Shown one piece after another: positions 40,956 to 49,532 of a stretch of 64,000 nucleotides of DNA. Made by a program: the position numbers and the translations under genes. Under the pieces are notes generated by a model that made no database searches, had not been told where the DNA came from, and saw nothing but the letters and a program-made list of their open reading frames with translations. Origin of the DNA: an uncultured Bacteroidales bacterium (lineage in GTDB: Bacteria; Bacteroidota; Bacteroidia; Bacteroidales; P3); contig ONFR01000015.1 in the NCBI GenBank assembly GCA_900317125.1, forward strand, positions 1 to 64,000. The letters are read 5' to 3'. Each line of letters begins with the position of its first letter. Positions within the stretch are counted from its first letter, which is position 1.

Positions 40956-43900
40956 ATGAAGAAGAAACTATCGCTGGTTGCAGCCATTCTGCTGTTTGCA
41001 GTGTCTTCGGCTTGGGCTGACACGCTGGATGTGTGTCTGCCATGGACCCATGCACAACGTTATGTTCCCATCAACACCGTATATGCTGACTGGGGTTTCG
41101 AGAACGAGTTCATCTACCCCGCCTCGCGTGTGAACGAGATGGCTGGCGGAACGATTACGCAGATTACCTTCTACGCCATGAGCGACTCGCTGGATTTTCC
41201 CGAGACCTTTCAGCTGCGCATGGAGGAGGTAGCCGACACTGCGACCCAGCCCCTCGCGTGGGTCCGCACCAGTGCTGTGCGGCACGTATGGACAGGTTCA
41301 GTCGCTATCCGCGACAGTTTATGGACTATCACCCTCGACACTGCTTTCCCCTACATGGGTGGCAACCTGCTGCTCTCGTTCCGCGGATTGGGACAGGATG
41401 GAGGATTTATGACATACGATAATATTTTCTGCGTATGCTCGACAGGATACCATTCCGTCACTTGCCGCAATGCCAACGCGCAGCATGTCATCAACAGCTG
41501 GTTGGTCAATTCACCACAGGTGCTTCCTTCGGTGACATTCGTATACACACCCGGTGACTGCCGCCGCCCGATGGCCGTCGTCGCCGACAGTGTGGGGCTA
41601 CATTCTGCCCTACTGAGCTGGGACACGGTGGGTGGAGCCATGGGGTATGAGTGGGAGCTATATGCCGATAGTCTATTGGTGGACAGCGGACTCACCACTG
41701 CCTCGACGGTAACACTCACCTCGCTCACTCCTGCCACCGACTATACTTTCCGCGTGAGGACAGTTTGCGATTCGTCTGCCACCAGTGCCTACTCCACCAG
41801 GTCATTTACCACCCCGTGCGATGTGATTATGCCATACGACCTTCCATTTGTCGAGGATTTTGAGGATTGCCCCACCATGGAGAATTTCCACGGCATACGT
41901 TGCTGGACATTCCTTGCCTATAGCCGTGAGAACTGGCTGCGCGTAGAGCGTTCGTCGGGCAACAATATTTTCAGTTTTTTCCCACAGGACAACAGTACCC
42001 CGCAGTTTGCCGTCCTGCCGCAGATGCAGGGAATACCCAGCCTGACCCTTAGCTTCAGGATGCACAGCAGCAATAGGCCAGGCAGCTTGGAGATTGGCGT
42101 GATGACCGACCCAACCGACACGCTGACGTTCACGCCTGTGGAAGTCTTCGACACGGTGCTGACAGCCAATGCATGGCAAAATGTGGAGGTGAGTTTCTCC
42201 TACTATACCGGCACCACCGGGTATATTGCGTTCCGCGCCGGTATGCCTTCGTCGGTTACTATGAGTTGGATTGAAATTGACGACATTGTGGTTAATGTAA
42301 CCCCAACATGCGACCAGATGCAGGGCATCGAGGTTGCCAACGTCACCTCCTCGTCTGCCGATATTGTCGTCCACGACACCGACTCGCTCGGAGCCACTTA
42401 TGTTGTCACCCTCACAGGCGGAGGAGCCATTCGGACAGTAACACAGTCGGGCAATGGCACAATATCCTTTGCCGGCCTTTCGCCCACGACCGACTACACC
42501 GCCAGCGTCAAGAAACTTTGTGCCGACAGCACCGCTCATCCTCCCCTCTCAGTCGTTTTCCGTACCTCCTGTGCCCCGATGCCGCTGCCCTGGAGCGAGT
42601 CGTTTGAGGACTGCGGCCTGACTATCCCTGAGTGTTGGAAAACAATAAACCTGCAATCCAACAGCCTCTCTATCGCCACCGCCGTTGGCTATGGTTCGGG
42701 GAGCCGCTCACTCACATGCTACAGCCCACATACACCGGAGCTGCTGGTGGTATTACCTGAATTCAGTATGCAGCCCGACAGCCTGCTGCTCGGCCTTGAA
42801 GTGTCGCGCTACACCCATGGCAGCGACTCGGCCACGGGTGTAGAGGTGGGTATCCTCGTCGATACTGCCGACGCCTCCTCTTTTGTGCCGATGACCACCT
42901 GCATTCCCTCTAGTTTCTGGACTTGGCAGCACTACAACGTCACCTTCCCCGGCTACACTTCTGGACGTATAGCCTTGCGGTTCCTTCTCGTCTCAAACGT
43001 TTCGGAGACTGCACACACATTCGTCGACAACATCACCGTCGAGGCATTGACCGACTCGTTTGTCGACACCTGCGCCCAACCCGCGGAAATCCGGGTGACG
43101 GACATACGTGGTGACAGAGCCACGCTGCATATCGTCTCCCCGATGGCCGTGCCACACTATATGGTGTATGTCGATGGCGATAGTGTGGAGGTGTTCAGCA
43201 GCGTCTGCACCCTCACCGGCCTTGTCAACGACAGCCTATACACCGCTGCTGTCAGCTCCATCTGTGCCGACAGCAGCCGCACTGCCCGCACCGAGGTGCA
43301 GTTCCGCACCGACCTGTGCGCCCCGATGCCGCTGCCTTGGAGCGAAGACTTCGACACCGCGAACACCTCCGGCAGCTCCAGCGTGCAACTGACCGATGCG
43401 CTACCTTGCTGGAAGCGTTGCGGCAGAGGCACAAGCACTGTCGATAATGAGTATGGCACGACCAACTACCGGCTCAAGTTGGAACTCGGCTCCTACAACC
43501 GCAACAACATCGTGGTGCTTCCCGACCTGCAAGGCGATTTAAGCAACATGGAAATGAGCTTTTACAGCATCCCCAGCTACCCGTATAATTCCACAGACCA
43601 CGTTCTGCAGGTGGGCTACACGCTGACACCTGACGACACAGTCAGTTTCCGTCCGCTATATTCCTTCAATGCAGCCGACTATGTGGTCAGCTACAATGTT
43701 GTGCCGCGCACCGAGACAGTCTCCTTAAACGGTGCGCCTGCCGACAGCCGCATAGCCCTGCGCATCCCTATGGGCGACATCGCCTTCCAATGGTACATCG
43801 ACGATATTGAGGTGCATGCCGTGCAGCAATGTCCGCGTCCGCAGGCGGTAGCAGCACGACGTATCGGTGCCGACACAGCCGAGCTATGCATCACCGACAC

Positions 43901-45131
43901 AATCCCCGGCCAGACGTATCGTGTGTCCCTCACCGGCGGCGGAATGACTCGCACATTGACACATTCAGGTCCAAGCCCGGTAACACTCACCGGTCTGATT
44001 CCCTCCACAGGCTATGTGGCGACAGTCAACACCATTTGCGCCGACAGTACAATGAGCAACGAAGTATCATGCGAGTTCCGCACGATGTGTATGCCCCTCA
44101 CTTATGCCGATATGCCATATTCATTAGACTTCGAGAGCTATCCCGCTGGTGATGCTGAAGAGCCTTGCTGGCGATACTACAAGGTGTTGGCCGACGGCTC
44201 AACCATCGTGGAACCGTATCTTGTCCAAATTGTCGAGAACGATGCCCTTTTCTCCAGTGCGCAGAGTGGCATCCACGCACTGGTTGTCGCTTCTGGCTAT
44301 GTCACCCCGACCTACTGGGTACTGCCCGCAATGGACTCTTTGGCCTACCGCGAGCTGGAGTTCGGCTACCGCACAGCATGGGGGGCACACAGCAGTTTCA
44401 ACTATCGTGCCGACATCGGTGTGATGACCGATCCACTAGACCCAACTACGTTTGTCCTTGTTGACAGCATCGTTTCGGTGGCCGACACATATCAGACGGC
44501 ACACGTCGAGTTCTACACCTATACAGGCAACAGCGGGTACATAGCCATCCGCAATCTCAGCGACGGCGGGCTGACCATCGACGACTTGATGGTGAGTTCC
44601 ATTGCGCCACCCCCATCACCATCAGGCTTGGAGCTGATAGCAGTGGACAGCCTCACCGCAACAGTGATGTGGCAACCCGGTGGAGAGGAGGATCTTTGGA
44701 TGGTGGAGCTGTCGTGTGTCGACACACAGACGGTAACCCAATCAAACACTCAAACCGTGACCTTCACCGACCTTATGCCGCTGACACACTACACTGTGCG
44801 GGTAGCAGCCGTCGACAAACACAACCTAATGAGCGACTGGAGCCAGCCGTTGGAGTTCACCACGCTGGACACAATCCATACCATAGGCGTACCTACTGCT
44901 GAGGATGGAGGTGTTGCGATATATCCCAATCCGGCGCACGGCAGTGTGACCATCGAGGCAACAAGTCCTGCAACAGTCACGCTCCTCAGTCTCAACGGAC
45001 GTGCGGTCAACACTTGGTCGACAGCATCGGGAACCATGACAATAGACTTGTCAGCAGTTCCGCAAGGGGGCTATTTCGTCAAGGTGGTATCACGCGGCAG
45101 TGTGTCAGTCAGAAAGTTGATAGTGAAATAA
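40956..45131 (+). CDS. Large adhesin-like T9SS protein with repeated Fn3 and MAM-like modules
   Basis: 1391 residues from ATG 40956; the signal peptide is KKLSLVAAILLFAVSSAWA. The frame upstream of this ATG is open but non-coding in character. After an N-terminal domain (about 25-205), an Fn3 unit (RPMAVVADSVGLHSALLSW ... STRSFTTPC) is followed by a cleaved-adhesin or MAM-like jelly-roll unit (LPFVEDFEDCPT ... IEIDDIVVNV). This pair occurs about four times. A final Fn3 unit leads to the T9SS tail (VAIYPNPAHGSVTIEA ... GGYFVKVVSRGSVSVRKLIVK). The family is exported through T9SS and may bind host glycans or particles. All modules are GC-rich like the genome, so the gene is resident. Confidence 0.9.
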   Translation: MKKKLSLVAAILLFAVSSAWADTLDVCLPWTHAQRYVPINTVYADWGFENEFIYPASRVNEMAGGTITQITFYAMSDSLDFPETFQLRMEEVADTATQPLAWVRTSAVRHVWTGSVAIRDSLWTITLDTAFPYMGGNLLLSFRGLGQDGGFMTYDNIFCVCSTGYHSVTCRNANAQHVINSWLVNSPQVLPSVTFVYTPGDCRRPMAVVADSVGLHSALLSWDTVGGAMGYEWELYADSLLVDSGLTTASTVTLTSLTPATDYTFRVRTVCDSSATSAYSTRSFTTPCDVIMPYDLPFVEDFEDCPTMENFHGIRCWTFLAYSRENWLRVERSSGNNIFSFFPQDNSTPQFAVLPQMQGIPSLTLSFRMHSSNRPGSLEIGVMTDPTDTLTFTPVEVFDTVLTANAWQNVEVSFSYYTGTTGYIAFRAGMPSSVTMSWIEIDDIVVNVTPTCDQMQGIEVANVTSSSADIVVHDTDSLGATYVVTLTGGGAIRTVTQSGNGTISFAGLSPTTDYTASVKKLCADSTAHPPLSVVFRTSCAPMPLPWSESFEDCGLTIPECWKTINLQSNSLSIATAVGYGSGSRSLTCYSPHTPELLVVLPEFSMQPDSLLLGLEVSRYTHGSDSATGVEVGILVDTADASSFVPMTTCIPSSFWTWQHYNVTFPGYTSGRIALRFLLVSNVSETAHTFVDNITVEALTDSFVDTCAQPAEIRVTDIRGDRATLHIVSPMAVPHYMVYVDGDSVEVFSSVCTLTGLVNDSLYTAAVSSICADSSRTARTEVQFRTDLCAPMPLPWSEDFDTANTSGSSSVQLTDALPCWKRCGRGTSTVDNEYGTTNYRLKLELGSYNRNNIVVLPDLQGDLSNMEMSFYSIPSYPYNSTDHVLQVGYTLTPDDTVSFRPLYSFNAADYVVSYNVVPRTETVSLNGAPADSRIALRIPMGDIAFQWYIDDIEVHAVQQCPRPQAVAARRIGADTAELCITDTIPGQTYRVSLTGGGMTRTLTHSGPSPVTLTGLIPSTGYVATVNTICADSTMSNEVSCEFRTMCMPLTYADMPYSLDFESYPAGDAEEPCWRYYKVLADGSTIVEPYLVQIVENDALFSSAQSGIHALVVASGYVTPTYWVLPAMDSLAYRELEFGYRTAWGAHSSFNYRADIGVMTDPLDPTTFVLVDSIVSVADTYQTAHVEFYTYTGNSGYIAIRNLSDGGLTIDDLMVSSIAPPPSPSGLELIAVDSLTATVMWQPGGEEDLWMVELSCVDTQTVTQSNTQTVTFTDLMPLTHYTVRVAAVDKHNLMSDWSQPLEFTTLDTIHTIGVPTAEDGGVAIYPNPAHGSVTIEATSPATVTLLSLNGRAVNTWSTASGTMTIDLSAVPQGGYFVKVVSRGSVSVRKLIVK

Positions 45132-45160
45132 CACCACAGACAATACTGACAACAAGGGTT

Positions 45161-45186
45161 GCAGCGGTTTGCCACCGCGCCGAAAC
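45161..45186. repeat. Short palindromic repeat, copy 2
   Basis: GCAGCGGTTTGCCACCGCGCCGAAAC; same as 39219-39244 at 24 of 26 positions. The two changes (A for G on the left, A for G on the right) leave most of the stem. Confidence 0.65.
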
Positions 45187-45234
45187 AAAACCCCGCCGAA
45201 AGATTGATGCATGACATATAATATAACAAGGTAT

Positions 45235-45765
45235 ATGAAGAAAGCAATTTTGACCCTCGTCGTGCTGTGCTGCATCGGGCTGATAGCTGGATGTAAGAGC
45301 AGTGGTGAGCCTGCCGAACTTGATGAGGCTATGGCGAACGAGGCCGCAGGAGATACATCTTTCAATGGTATTGTTTCCGTCGGCGACACCATATCTCAAT
45401 ATAGAGAGACGGAAGATGTGTATGTGGACGGAGAACAGACAGAATATGTTTTTATATTCAGTTCCAAAGAATGTTGGGAAAGAATGCTGCACGACGTGGA
45501 GAACGACTCCGCGGCACTGGAAGGCTTCTATGTTGCGGCGGACGACTGGGGGTATTACTATTATGAGTGCGGCCAAAAACTGGAAAAGATGGGTGTTAAA
45601 TATCACAAGACCTCGGCGGACAAAAAGATATTTTGTCAAGGCGACATTGCTTTCATCCCCCAGGACAGTTGTACAAGTGGGGTGCTCATCGTCAAGCCGG
45701 GTTGCCAATTCGAGTTCGTGGACCTTATGGATTTCTTATACGGACAAGAAGATTCGGAACAATAA
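45235..45765 (+). CDS. Lipoprotein of unknown function (array gene 1)
   Basis: 176 residues from ATG 45235 (MKKAILTLVVLCCIGLIAGC, a lipobox at Cys 20). The mature part is acidic; GFYVAADDWGYYYYECGQKLEKMGVKY and the short DKKIFCQGDIAF are its most ordered segments. The first 22 codons are nearly the same in DNA as those of the gene at 48387, while the rest differs, so the signal module has been reused. No known family recognised. It is the first of seven small exported or membrane genes on one strand. Confidence 0.7.
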   Translation: MKKAILTLVVLCCIGLIAGCKSSGEPAELDEAMANEAAGDTSFNGIVSVGDTISQYRETEDVYVDGEQTEYVFIFSSKECWERMLHDVENDSAALEGFYVAADDWGYYYYECGQKLEKMGVKYHKTSADKKIFCQGDIAFIPQDSCTSGVLIVKPGCQFEFVDLMDFLYGQEDSEQ

Positions 45766-45777
45766 TAACACTAGACA

Positions 45778-45873
45778 ATGGGACATAACAAGGACCGATG
45801 TTCCACTTATCCGGCGGAGAAAAAGAAAAACAACGTCAAACTGCAGATATGCGCGGTGAAAATGCAGAAATGA
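45778..45873 (+). CDS. Possible small basic ORF (array spacer)
   Basis: 31 codons, ATG to TGA, Lys-rich (AEKKKNNVKLQICAVKMQK). Its last part GCGCGGTGAAAATGCAGAAATGAAACAAC resembles the spacer after 46488 (GCGCGGTGAAACTGACCGGATGAAACAAC), so this may be repeat-derived rather than a gene. Low confidence. Confidence 0.2.
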   Translation: MGHNKDRCSTYPAEKKKNNVKLQICAVKMQK

Positions 45874-45888
45874 AACAACAGATTGAAG

Positions 45889-46464
45889 ATGAAAAATAAT
45901 AACAAGAACTCTATTCTCGACTGGGAGAAGCTGAGGAGCCAGCCGCCGCTGGTTCAGGCCATCTCCGTGGCGTCATTGGTAATGCTGGTGGCGATGGTTT
46001 TCACGACGCGGCAGTACATCGTCACCTTGCCGTGGTTCACGTATGTGGCGCTTGCTGGCGGCATCTGCCTCTTTCTCGGGATATTCCTCTACGCCTACAA
46101 AGGCCGGTTCCAGACCGTCGGCAAGTATTTCTTCGGCTTTGTGGTGATTGTGTATGCCGCTCTCATTGTCACCGTCTATGCCGGAATCGGCAGCGAGCGC
46201 GAATGGAAAGACCTTGAGGTCGAATCGTATTATATTCGCCCCACTGGCGTAATCAGACCAAAGAGCCCGTCGTACCTTGTTGTCACCATCGACGACCAAC
46301 CTGAGCATATCTACAAATACAACCAGTTGCCGGAAACGCTGGCCAAACGCTACGGCACCGACTTCAACGACTCCGTCACCGTCGACCTGACGGCCAGTCA
46401 GATTGTGCCACACTTCTACGTGAAGCCCAAGGCCAAAGTCAAACCGAGAGTGGACGGCAAATGA
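45889..46464 (+). CDS. Membrane protein (array gene 2)
   Basis: 191 residues from ATG 45889. Three hydrophobic segments (AISVASLVMLVAMVF, FTYVALAGGICLFLGIFLYAY, YFFGFVVIVYAALIVTVYAGI) lie in residues about 20-105. They are followed by an exposed C-terminal domain with VTIDDQPEHIYKYNQLP and a basic end (KPKAKVKPRVDGK). No known family recognised. Its TGA overlaps the ATG of the first junction repeat, so ribosomes can move directly from one to the other. Confidence 0.65.
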   Translation: MKNNNKNSILDWEKLRSQPPLVQAISVASLVMLVAMVFTTRQYIVTLPWFTYVALAGGICLFLGIFLYAYKGRFQTVGKYFFGFVVIVYAALIVTVYAGIGSEREWKDLEVESYYIRPTGVIRPKSPSYLVVTIDDQPEHIYKYNQLPETLAKRYGTDFNDSVTVDLTASQIVPHFYVKPKAKVKPRVDGK

Positions 46465-46517
46465 ACATAGCAGTCTTCTGCGGGGCGTCGCTCCCGAGCG
46501 CGGTGAAACTGACCGGA
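46461..46517 (+). repeat. LOG-5'-like junction repeat R1
   Basis: Encodes MNIAVFCGASLPSAVKLTG then TGA; ATG overlaps the upstream stop (ATGA). The first 40 bases match R2, R3 and R5 and the start of the LOG gene at 51000. GGGGC GTC GCTCCC can fold. Confidence 0.75.
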
Positions 46518-46559
46518 TGAAACAACTGATTGACCAGAAACAATAATCACATTCAGACA

Positions 46560-47081
46560 ATGTACGAAGAAAAAACTGACAACAAAGGACTGTCGTTCTA
46601 TGGAACGTTTGTGTTCATCTACACGGTGCTCAATATCGCTGCATTCGTCATCTTGCTGCTGACGACCGAATGGAGCGTGCTTGCCGACGACGAGGGCGAC
46701 GGCTTTTGGGCAGGCTTTTATTTTATGGTCATTGGCATCGCCGCCGCGCTTATCCACGGCATCGGTCCAGCCCTGACGTTCAAGCGTAGGGGCAATACAA
46801 GGCTACTCTACCTTTTCCCTTTGGCAGTGATGCTCGTGGGTTTTGCCGTATTACCTTTTGAATCCCTTGGTTTTGCTTATGCAATTGGTGGGTTCCTGAT
46901 TATCTCGTTGGGCTTCCCGTTGTTCAATTGCTTCTCACTCACTTCCTCCATATTTAATAGTGGAATTTGGAATAGTACATGGTTTATGTCCGTGACGTCT
47001 GCCGTCATTTATGCTCTGGTCATTTTTGCAACCACATTGTTTATGCAAAGGAAACAACAAAGTATAAAAGGAAATCAATGA
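46560..47081 (+). CDS. Four- to five-helix membrane protein (array gene 3)
   Basis: 173 residues. Hydrophobic segments occur at about 10-30 (FYGTFVFIYTVLNIAAFVILLL), 50-70 (FYFMVIGIAAALIHGIG), 80-100 (LLYLFPLAVMLVGFAVLPF), 105-125 (YAIGGFLIISLGFPLFN) and 140-165 (WFMSVTSAVIYALVIFATTLF). No known family recognised; possibly a small immunity-like or channel-like membrane protein. Its TGA overlaps the ATG of junction repeat R2. Confidence 0.65.
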   Translation: MYEEKTDNKGLSFYGTFVFIYTVLNIAAFVILLLTTEWSVLADDEGDGFWAGFYFMVIGIAAALIHGIGPALTFKRRGNTRLLYLFPLAVMLVGFAVLPFESLGFAYAIGGFLIISLGFPLFNCFSLTSSIFNSGIWNSTWFMSVTSAVIYALVIFATTLFMQRKQQSIKGNQ

Positions 47082-47131
47082 ACATCTCAGTCTTCAGTGG
47101 GGCGTCGCTCCCGAAGAAACAAAAACAATAA
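47078..47131 (+). repeat. LOG-5'-like junction repeat R2
   Basis: 17-codon frame MNISVFSGASLPKKQKQ with ATGA overlap. TCTTC...GAAGA and GGGGC...GCTCCC pair into one hairpin with a GTC loop. Confidence 0.8.
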
Positions 47132-47136
47132 ACACT

Positions 47137-47553
47137 ATGTCCCACAACATCAACCGCCGTCCCAACTACCCGACAAAGGGCAGTAATAAAAAACTGCAGG
47201 CCAAAGCCAAACGTAAGAAGATTGGACACAGCATCCTGCGCTGGTCCCCTGTATGGATTTCAGGGCTGGTTGTGTTGGTAGATATCGTTCAGGCACGAAT
47301 ACAATTCCATAGGATTGAGCAGGACTCAGTCAAGACTACTGCACGCGTTGAGAAAACATATACTGTTAGCGGTAGCCGCAAGTGCGATTACTATGTGTCG
47401 TATTATTTCTACGTTGACGACAGCTTGTATCACGGCGAAACACAATTGAAGAAGTCGGTCTGGGAGAAGTTCGCCCCTCACGACCCAATAGAGATTGCCT
47501 ATGAGAAAGGCAATCCATCCAACAGCAGCTGGGCAGGCTATCACAAGGATTGA
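47137..47553 (+). CDS. Single-pass membrane protein, DUF3592-like (array gene 4)
   Basis: 138 residues. A basic N-terminus (KKLQAKAKRKKIGHS) is followed by one transmembrane helix (about 38-55) and an extracytoplasmic or cytoplasmic domain: TTARVEKTYTVSGSRKCDYYVSYYFYVDDSLYHGE and KFAPHDPIEIAYEKGNPS, which resembles the PI.V.Y.P.NP segment of DUF3592 proteins. This is a weak match by eye. Function unknown. It starts 6 bp after junction repeat R2, and R3 begins 11 bp after its stop. Confidence 0.6.
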   Translation: MSHNINRRPNYPTKGSNKKLQAKAKRKKIGHSILRWSPVWISGLVVLVDIVQARIQFHRIEQDSVKTTARVEKTYTVSGSRKCDYYVSYYFYVDDSLYHGETQLKKSVWEKFAPHDPIEIAYEKGNPSNSSWAGYHKD

Positions 47554-47564
47554 AACAAGTAGAT

Positions 47565-47618
47565 ATGAACATTGCAGTCTTCTGCGGCTCGTCGCTGCCG
47601 AAGAAACAGAAACAATAA
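47565..47618 (+). repeat. LOG-5'-like junction repeat R3
   Basis: 17-codon frame MNIAVFCGSSLPKKQKQ. TCTTC..GCGGC tcgtc GCTGCC GAAGA pairs with compensating changes relative to R2 (GCGGC/GCTGCC instead of GGGGC/GCTCCC). Confidence 0.85.
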
Positions 47619-47631
47619 ACACAGACTGACA

Positions 47632-48282
47632 ATGAAGAGGATATTGCTTCTATGCGTGGCGATGGTAGCCATCTCCATCAATGCTCAGAATGTCTACAGG
47701 CCATACAGGGAGTTTGTGTACAAGGTCACGGCGAGGAGCTGCGATTCGGTGCAGGTATCATACCTCAGCATGTGGGCTACGGACAGCGCGTTTGAGGCCG
47801 ACGCATCGCAACGTCAACTCTTCTACGCCTATCACGACTACTACAACAAGGACAGCCTCGCCGCCGCGTGGCCGTACCAGGACAGAGTGGAATGCACGGG
47901 CATCATCGAGAACGACAAAAAGGTATGGATGCATCCTCCGCGGTCGGGCAAGTTTGCCCTGTTGGAGTATTTCCCTTTTCCCGAATTCACATTCCATGCC
48001 AAGTGTAAACATAAGTATCGCCGCTCGTTCCTCGGACATGTCGATTTCTTAGACACATTCATGTATCTCCGCTACAAGATGGCCATCGAATGTTCCACCA
48101 ATTCCGATGATATATGGGTGGTCGGAGAATGCAACGGCAAGAGTGGGCAATGGTTTGAGAAACTAAAGTATGAAGATGAAACAGGTTTTTCTTTTATGGG
48201 GTTCTTTTTCAACTCACCCATAGGGAAAAGCATCGTGTTAGAGTTGATAGATAATATTGAACATAAACCAAGTGGGAAATAG
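47632..48282 (+). CDS. Secreted protein of unknown function (array gene 5)
   Basis: 216 residues from ATG 47632; signal peptide KRILLLCVAMVAISINA. The mature part has Tyr/Phe-rich strands (YRPYREFVYKVTARSC, LLEYFPFPEFTFHAKCKHKYRR) and ends GFFFNSPIGKSIVLELIDNIEHK. Four Cys residues (in RSCDSV, ECTG, KCKHK, ECST and ECNGK) could form disulfides. No known family recognised. It starts 13 bp after repeat R3, and R4 begins 1 bp after its stop codon. Confidence 0.6.
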   Translation: MKRILLLCVAMVAISINAQNVYRPYREFVYKVTARSCDSVQVSYLSMWATDSAFEADASQRQLFYAYHDYYNKDSLAAAWPYQDRVECTGIIENDKKVWMHPPRSGKFALLEYFPFPEFTFHAKCKHKYRRSFLGHVDFLDTFMYLRYKMAIECSTNSDDIWVVGECNGKSGQWFEKLKYEDETGFSFMGFFFNSPIGKSIVLELIDNIEHKPSGK

Positions 48283-48283
48283 A

Positions 48284-48382
48284 ATGCACACAGCAGTCTT
48301 CTGCGGCTTGACGCTGTCGTGCAACAATGAAATCGTCAAGCCCACCGGCAACCCAACGATTTTGAATCATTTAAACATATAG
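48284..48382 (+). repeat. LOG-5'-like junction repeat R4 (diverged)
   Basis: Encodes MHTAVFCGLTLSCNNEIVKP...; only the first 45 bases match R1-R3, and the reading frame then runs to TAG 48380. Confidence 0.6.
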
Positions 48383-48386
48383 AATT

Positions 48387-48842
48387 ATGAAGAAAGCAAT
48401 TTTGACACTCGCCGTGCTGTGCGGTATCGGGCTGATGTTCGCCTGTAAAAGCGGGACAACAAGCGACACCGCTACAACAGATGAAATAACGTGGACAACC
48501 ATCGAGGACAAACTGGCCGAAGGAATCCCATTAGACGAGAACGATTGCCTGTTCATACTTGCCGACACCACACTGGACGACGGCCACAGCGAGGGTATCG
48601 GCAACTATCTATTTAACATCCTGTGCGGCCATCCCAAATCCAACAAGTTGTTCACAAACGCACGAAAGGACTTCACCAAAGAAGAAAGTGACAAGAAATT
48701 GTTAGGTCTCATGGATTTGATGTCAATAGACATTGTATTAGCTGAATACGAGAACTATGAAGAATTCCTCGGTGATTTCCCCATGTTCAAAGGGTGCAAA
48801 GGTGCAGAGGAAAAGTTCAAAAGTATCATAGACAATATGTAA
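48387..48842 (+). CDS. Lipoprotein of unknown function (array gene 6)
   Basis: 151 residues. The signal MKKAILTLAVLCGIGLMFAC matches that of the gene at 45235 almost base for base, then the sequence differs completely (TTSDTATTDEITWTTIEDKL). The rest is acidic and mainly helical: YLFNILCGHPKSNKLFTNARKDF, DKKLLGLMDLMSIDIVLAEYENYEEFLGDF. No known family recognised. It may be part of a family of cassette-encoded lipoproteins that share a signal module. Confidence 0.65.
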   Translation: MKKAILTLAVLCGIGLMFACKSGTTSDTATTDEITWTTIEDKLAEGIPLDENDCLFILADTTLDDGHSEGIGNYLFNILCGHPKSNKLFTNARKDFTKEESDKKLLGLMDLMSIDIVLAEYENYEEFLGDFPMFKGCKGAEEKFKSIIDNM

Positions 48843-48862
48843 TAGTGTAATGACTATAGACA

Positions 48863-49399
48863 ATGAACACAGACGGGCAATACTCCCCTGACGGGAAAGC
48901 GATGAAATATACAAATCCCAAAAGTAGGATAAGCATCATTTTTAGATACTTAATGTACTCGATTGCGTGCGCTCTAGTCGTCGACACATTTGTGGGTGCA
49001 ACACTCTTGGACCATCTTACCATTAAACAGATTGTACTTTATGCAATACCCACTATGCTCCCCTATGTTGTGGTGATGGTACTTCCGCTAACATTGTGGT
49101 ACGGCGGTAGTCGAATTACATCTATCGAGTATGATGATAACAGCAAAACCCTCAGCCTGTGGCATTACAACTGGCTCTTTCGCCCAAAGCAAAAAGAGAT
49201 ACCCCTGTGTGATTTCGAATATAGCGATTATCATATTCTCGCACCTTTCTTGTTTTACAAAATAAAAATAATACAAATAGCAGACACCAGACGCAGACGT
49301 ACACTTGTTTTTACAAGTGGATTGGGTTGGAAAAGGAAACAAATAGATGAAATAGTAAACAAACTCAGAGAGATAGAGGAGACCGTCCCGAGTCGCTAA
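48863..49399 (+). CDS. Two-helix membrane protein with a PH-like domain (array gene 7)
   Basis: 178 residues, somewhat AT-richer than the genes around it. Two hydrophobic segments (about 25-47 and 53-80: SIACALVVDTFVGATLL, IVLYAIPTMLPYVVVMVLPLTLWYGG) are followed by a domain with beta-strand pattern RITSIEYDDNSKTLSLWHYNW ... IPLCDFEYSDYHILAP ... RTLVFTSGLGWKRKQIDEIV, the order seen in PH-like domains of bacterial YdbT/YcxB-type proteins. This is inferred. R5 begins 9 bp after its stop. Confidence 0.6.
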   Translation: MNTDGQYSPDGKAMKYTNPKSRISIIFRYLMYSIACALVVDTFVGATLLDHLTIKQIVLYAIPTMLPYVVVMVLPLTLWYGGSRITSIEYDDNSKTLSLWHYNWLFRPKQKEIPLCDFEYSDYHILAPFLFYKIKIIQIADTRRRRTLVFTSGLGWKRKQIDEIVNKLREIEETVPSR

Positions 49400-49408
49400 T
49401 TAATCATT

Positions 49409-49462
49409 ATGCACATGGCAATCTTCTGCGGCTCGTCGCTGCGGCACAATAAAAAAATATAG
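49409..49462 (+). repeat. LOG-5'-like junction repeat R5
   Basis: 17-codon frame MHMAIFCGSSLRHNKKI. Matches R3 over GCAATCTTCTGCGGCTCG and then diverges. Confidence 0.7.
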
Positions 49463-49532
49463 GCAACAACGGAATCAATCACCCCAACTGAGATATAGCA
49501 CCAATAGTAATATTCAGCAAAATAACCCACAA

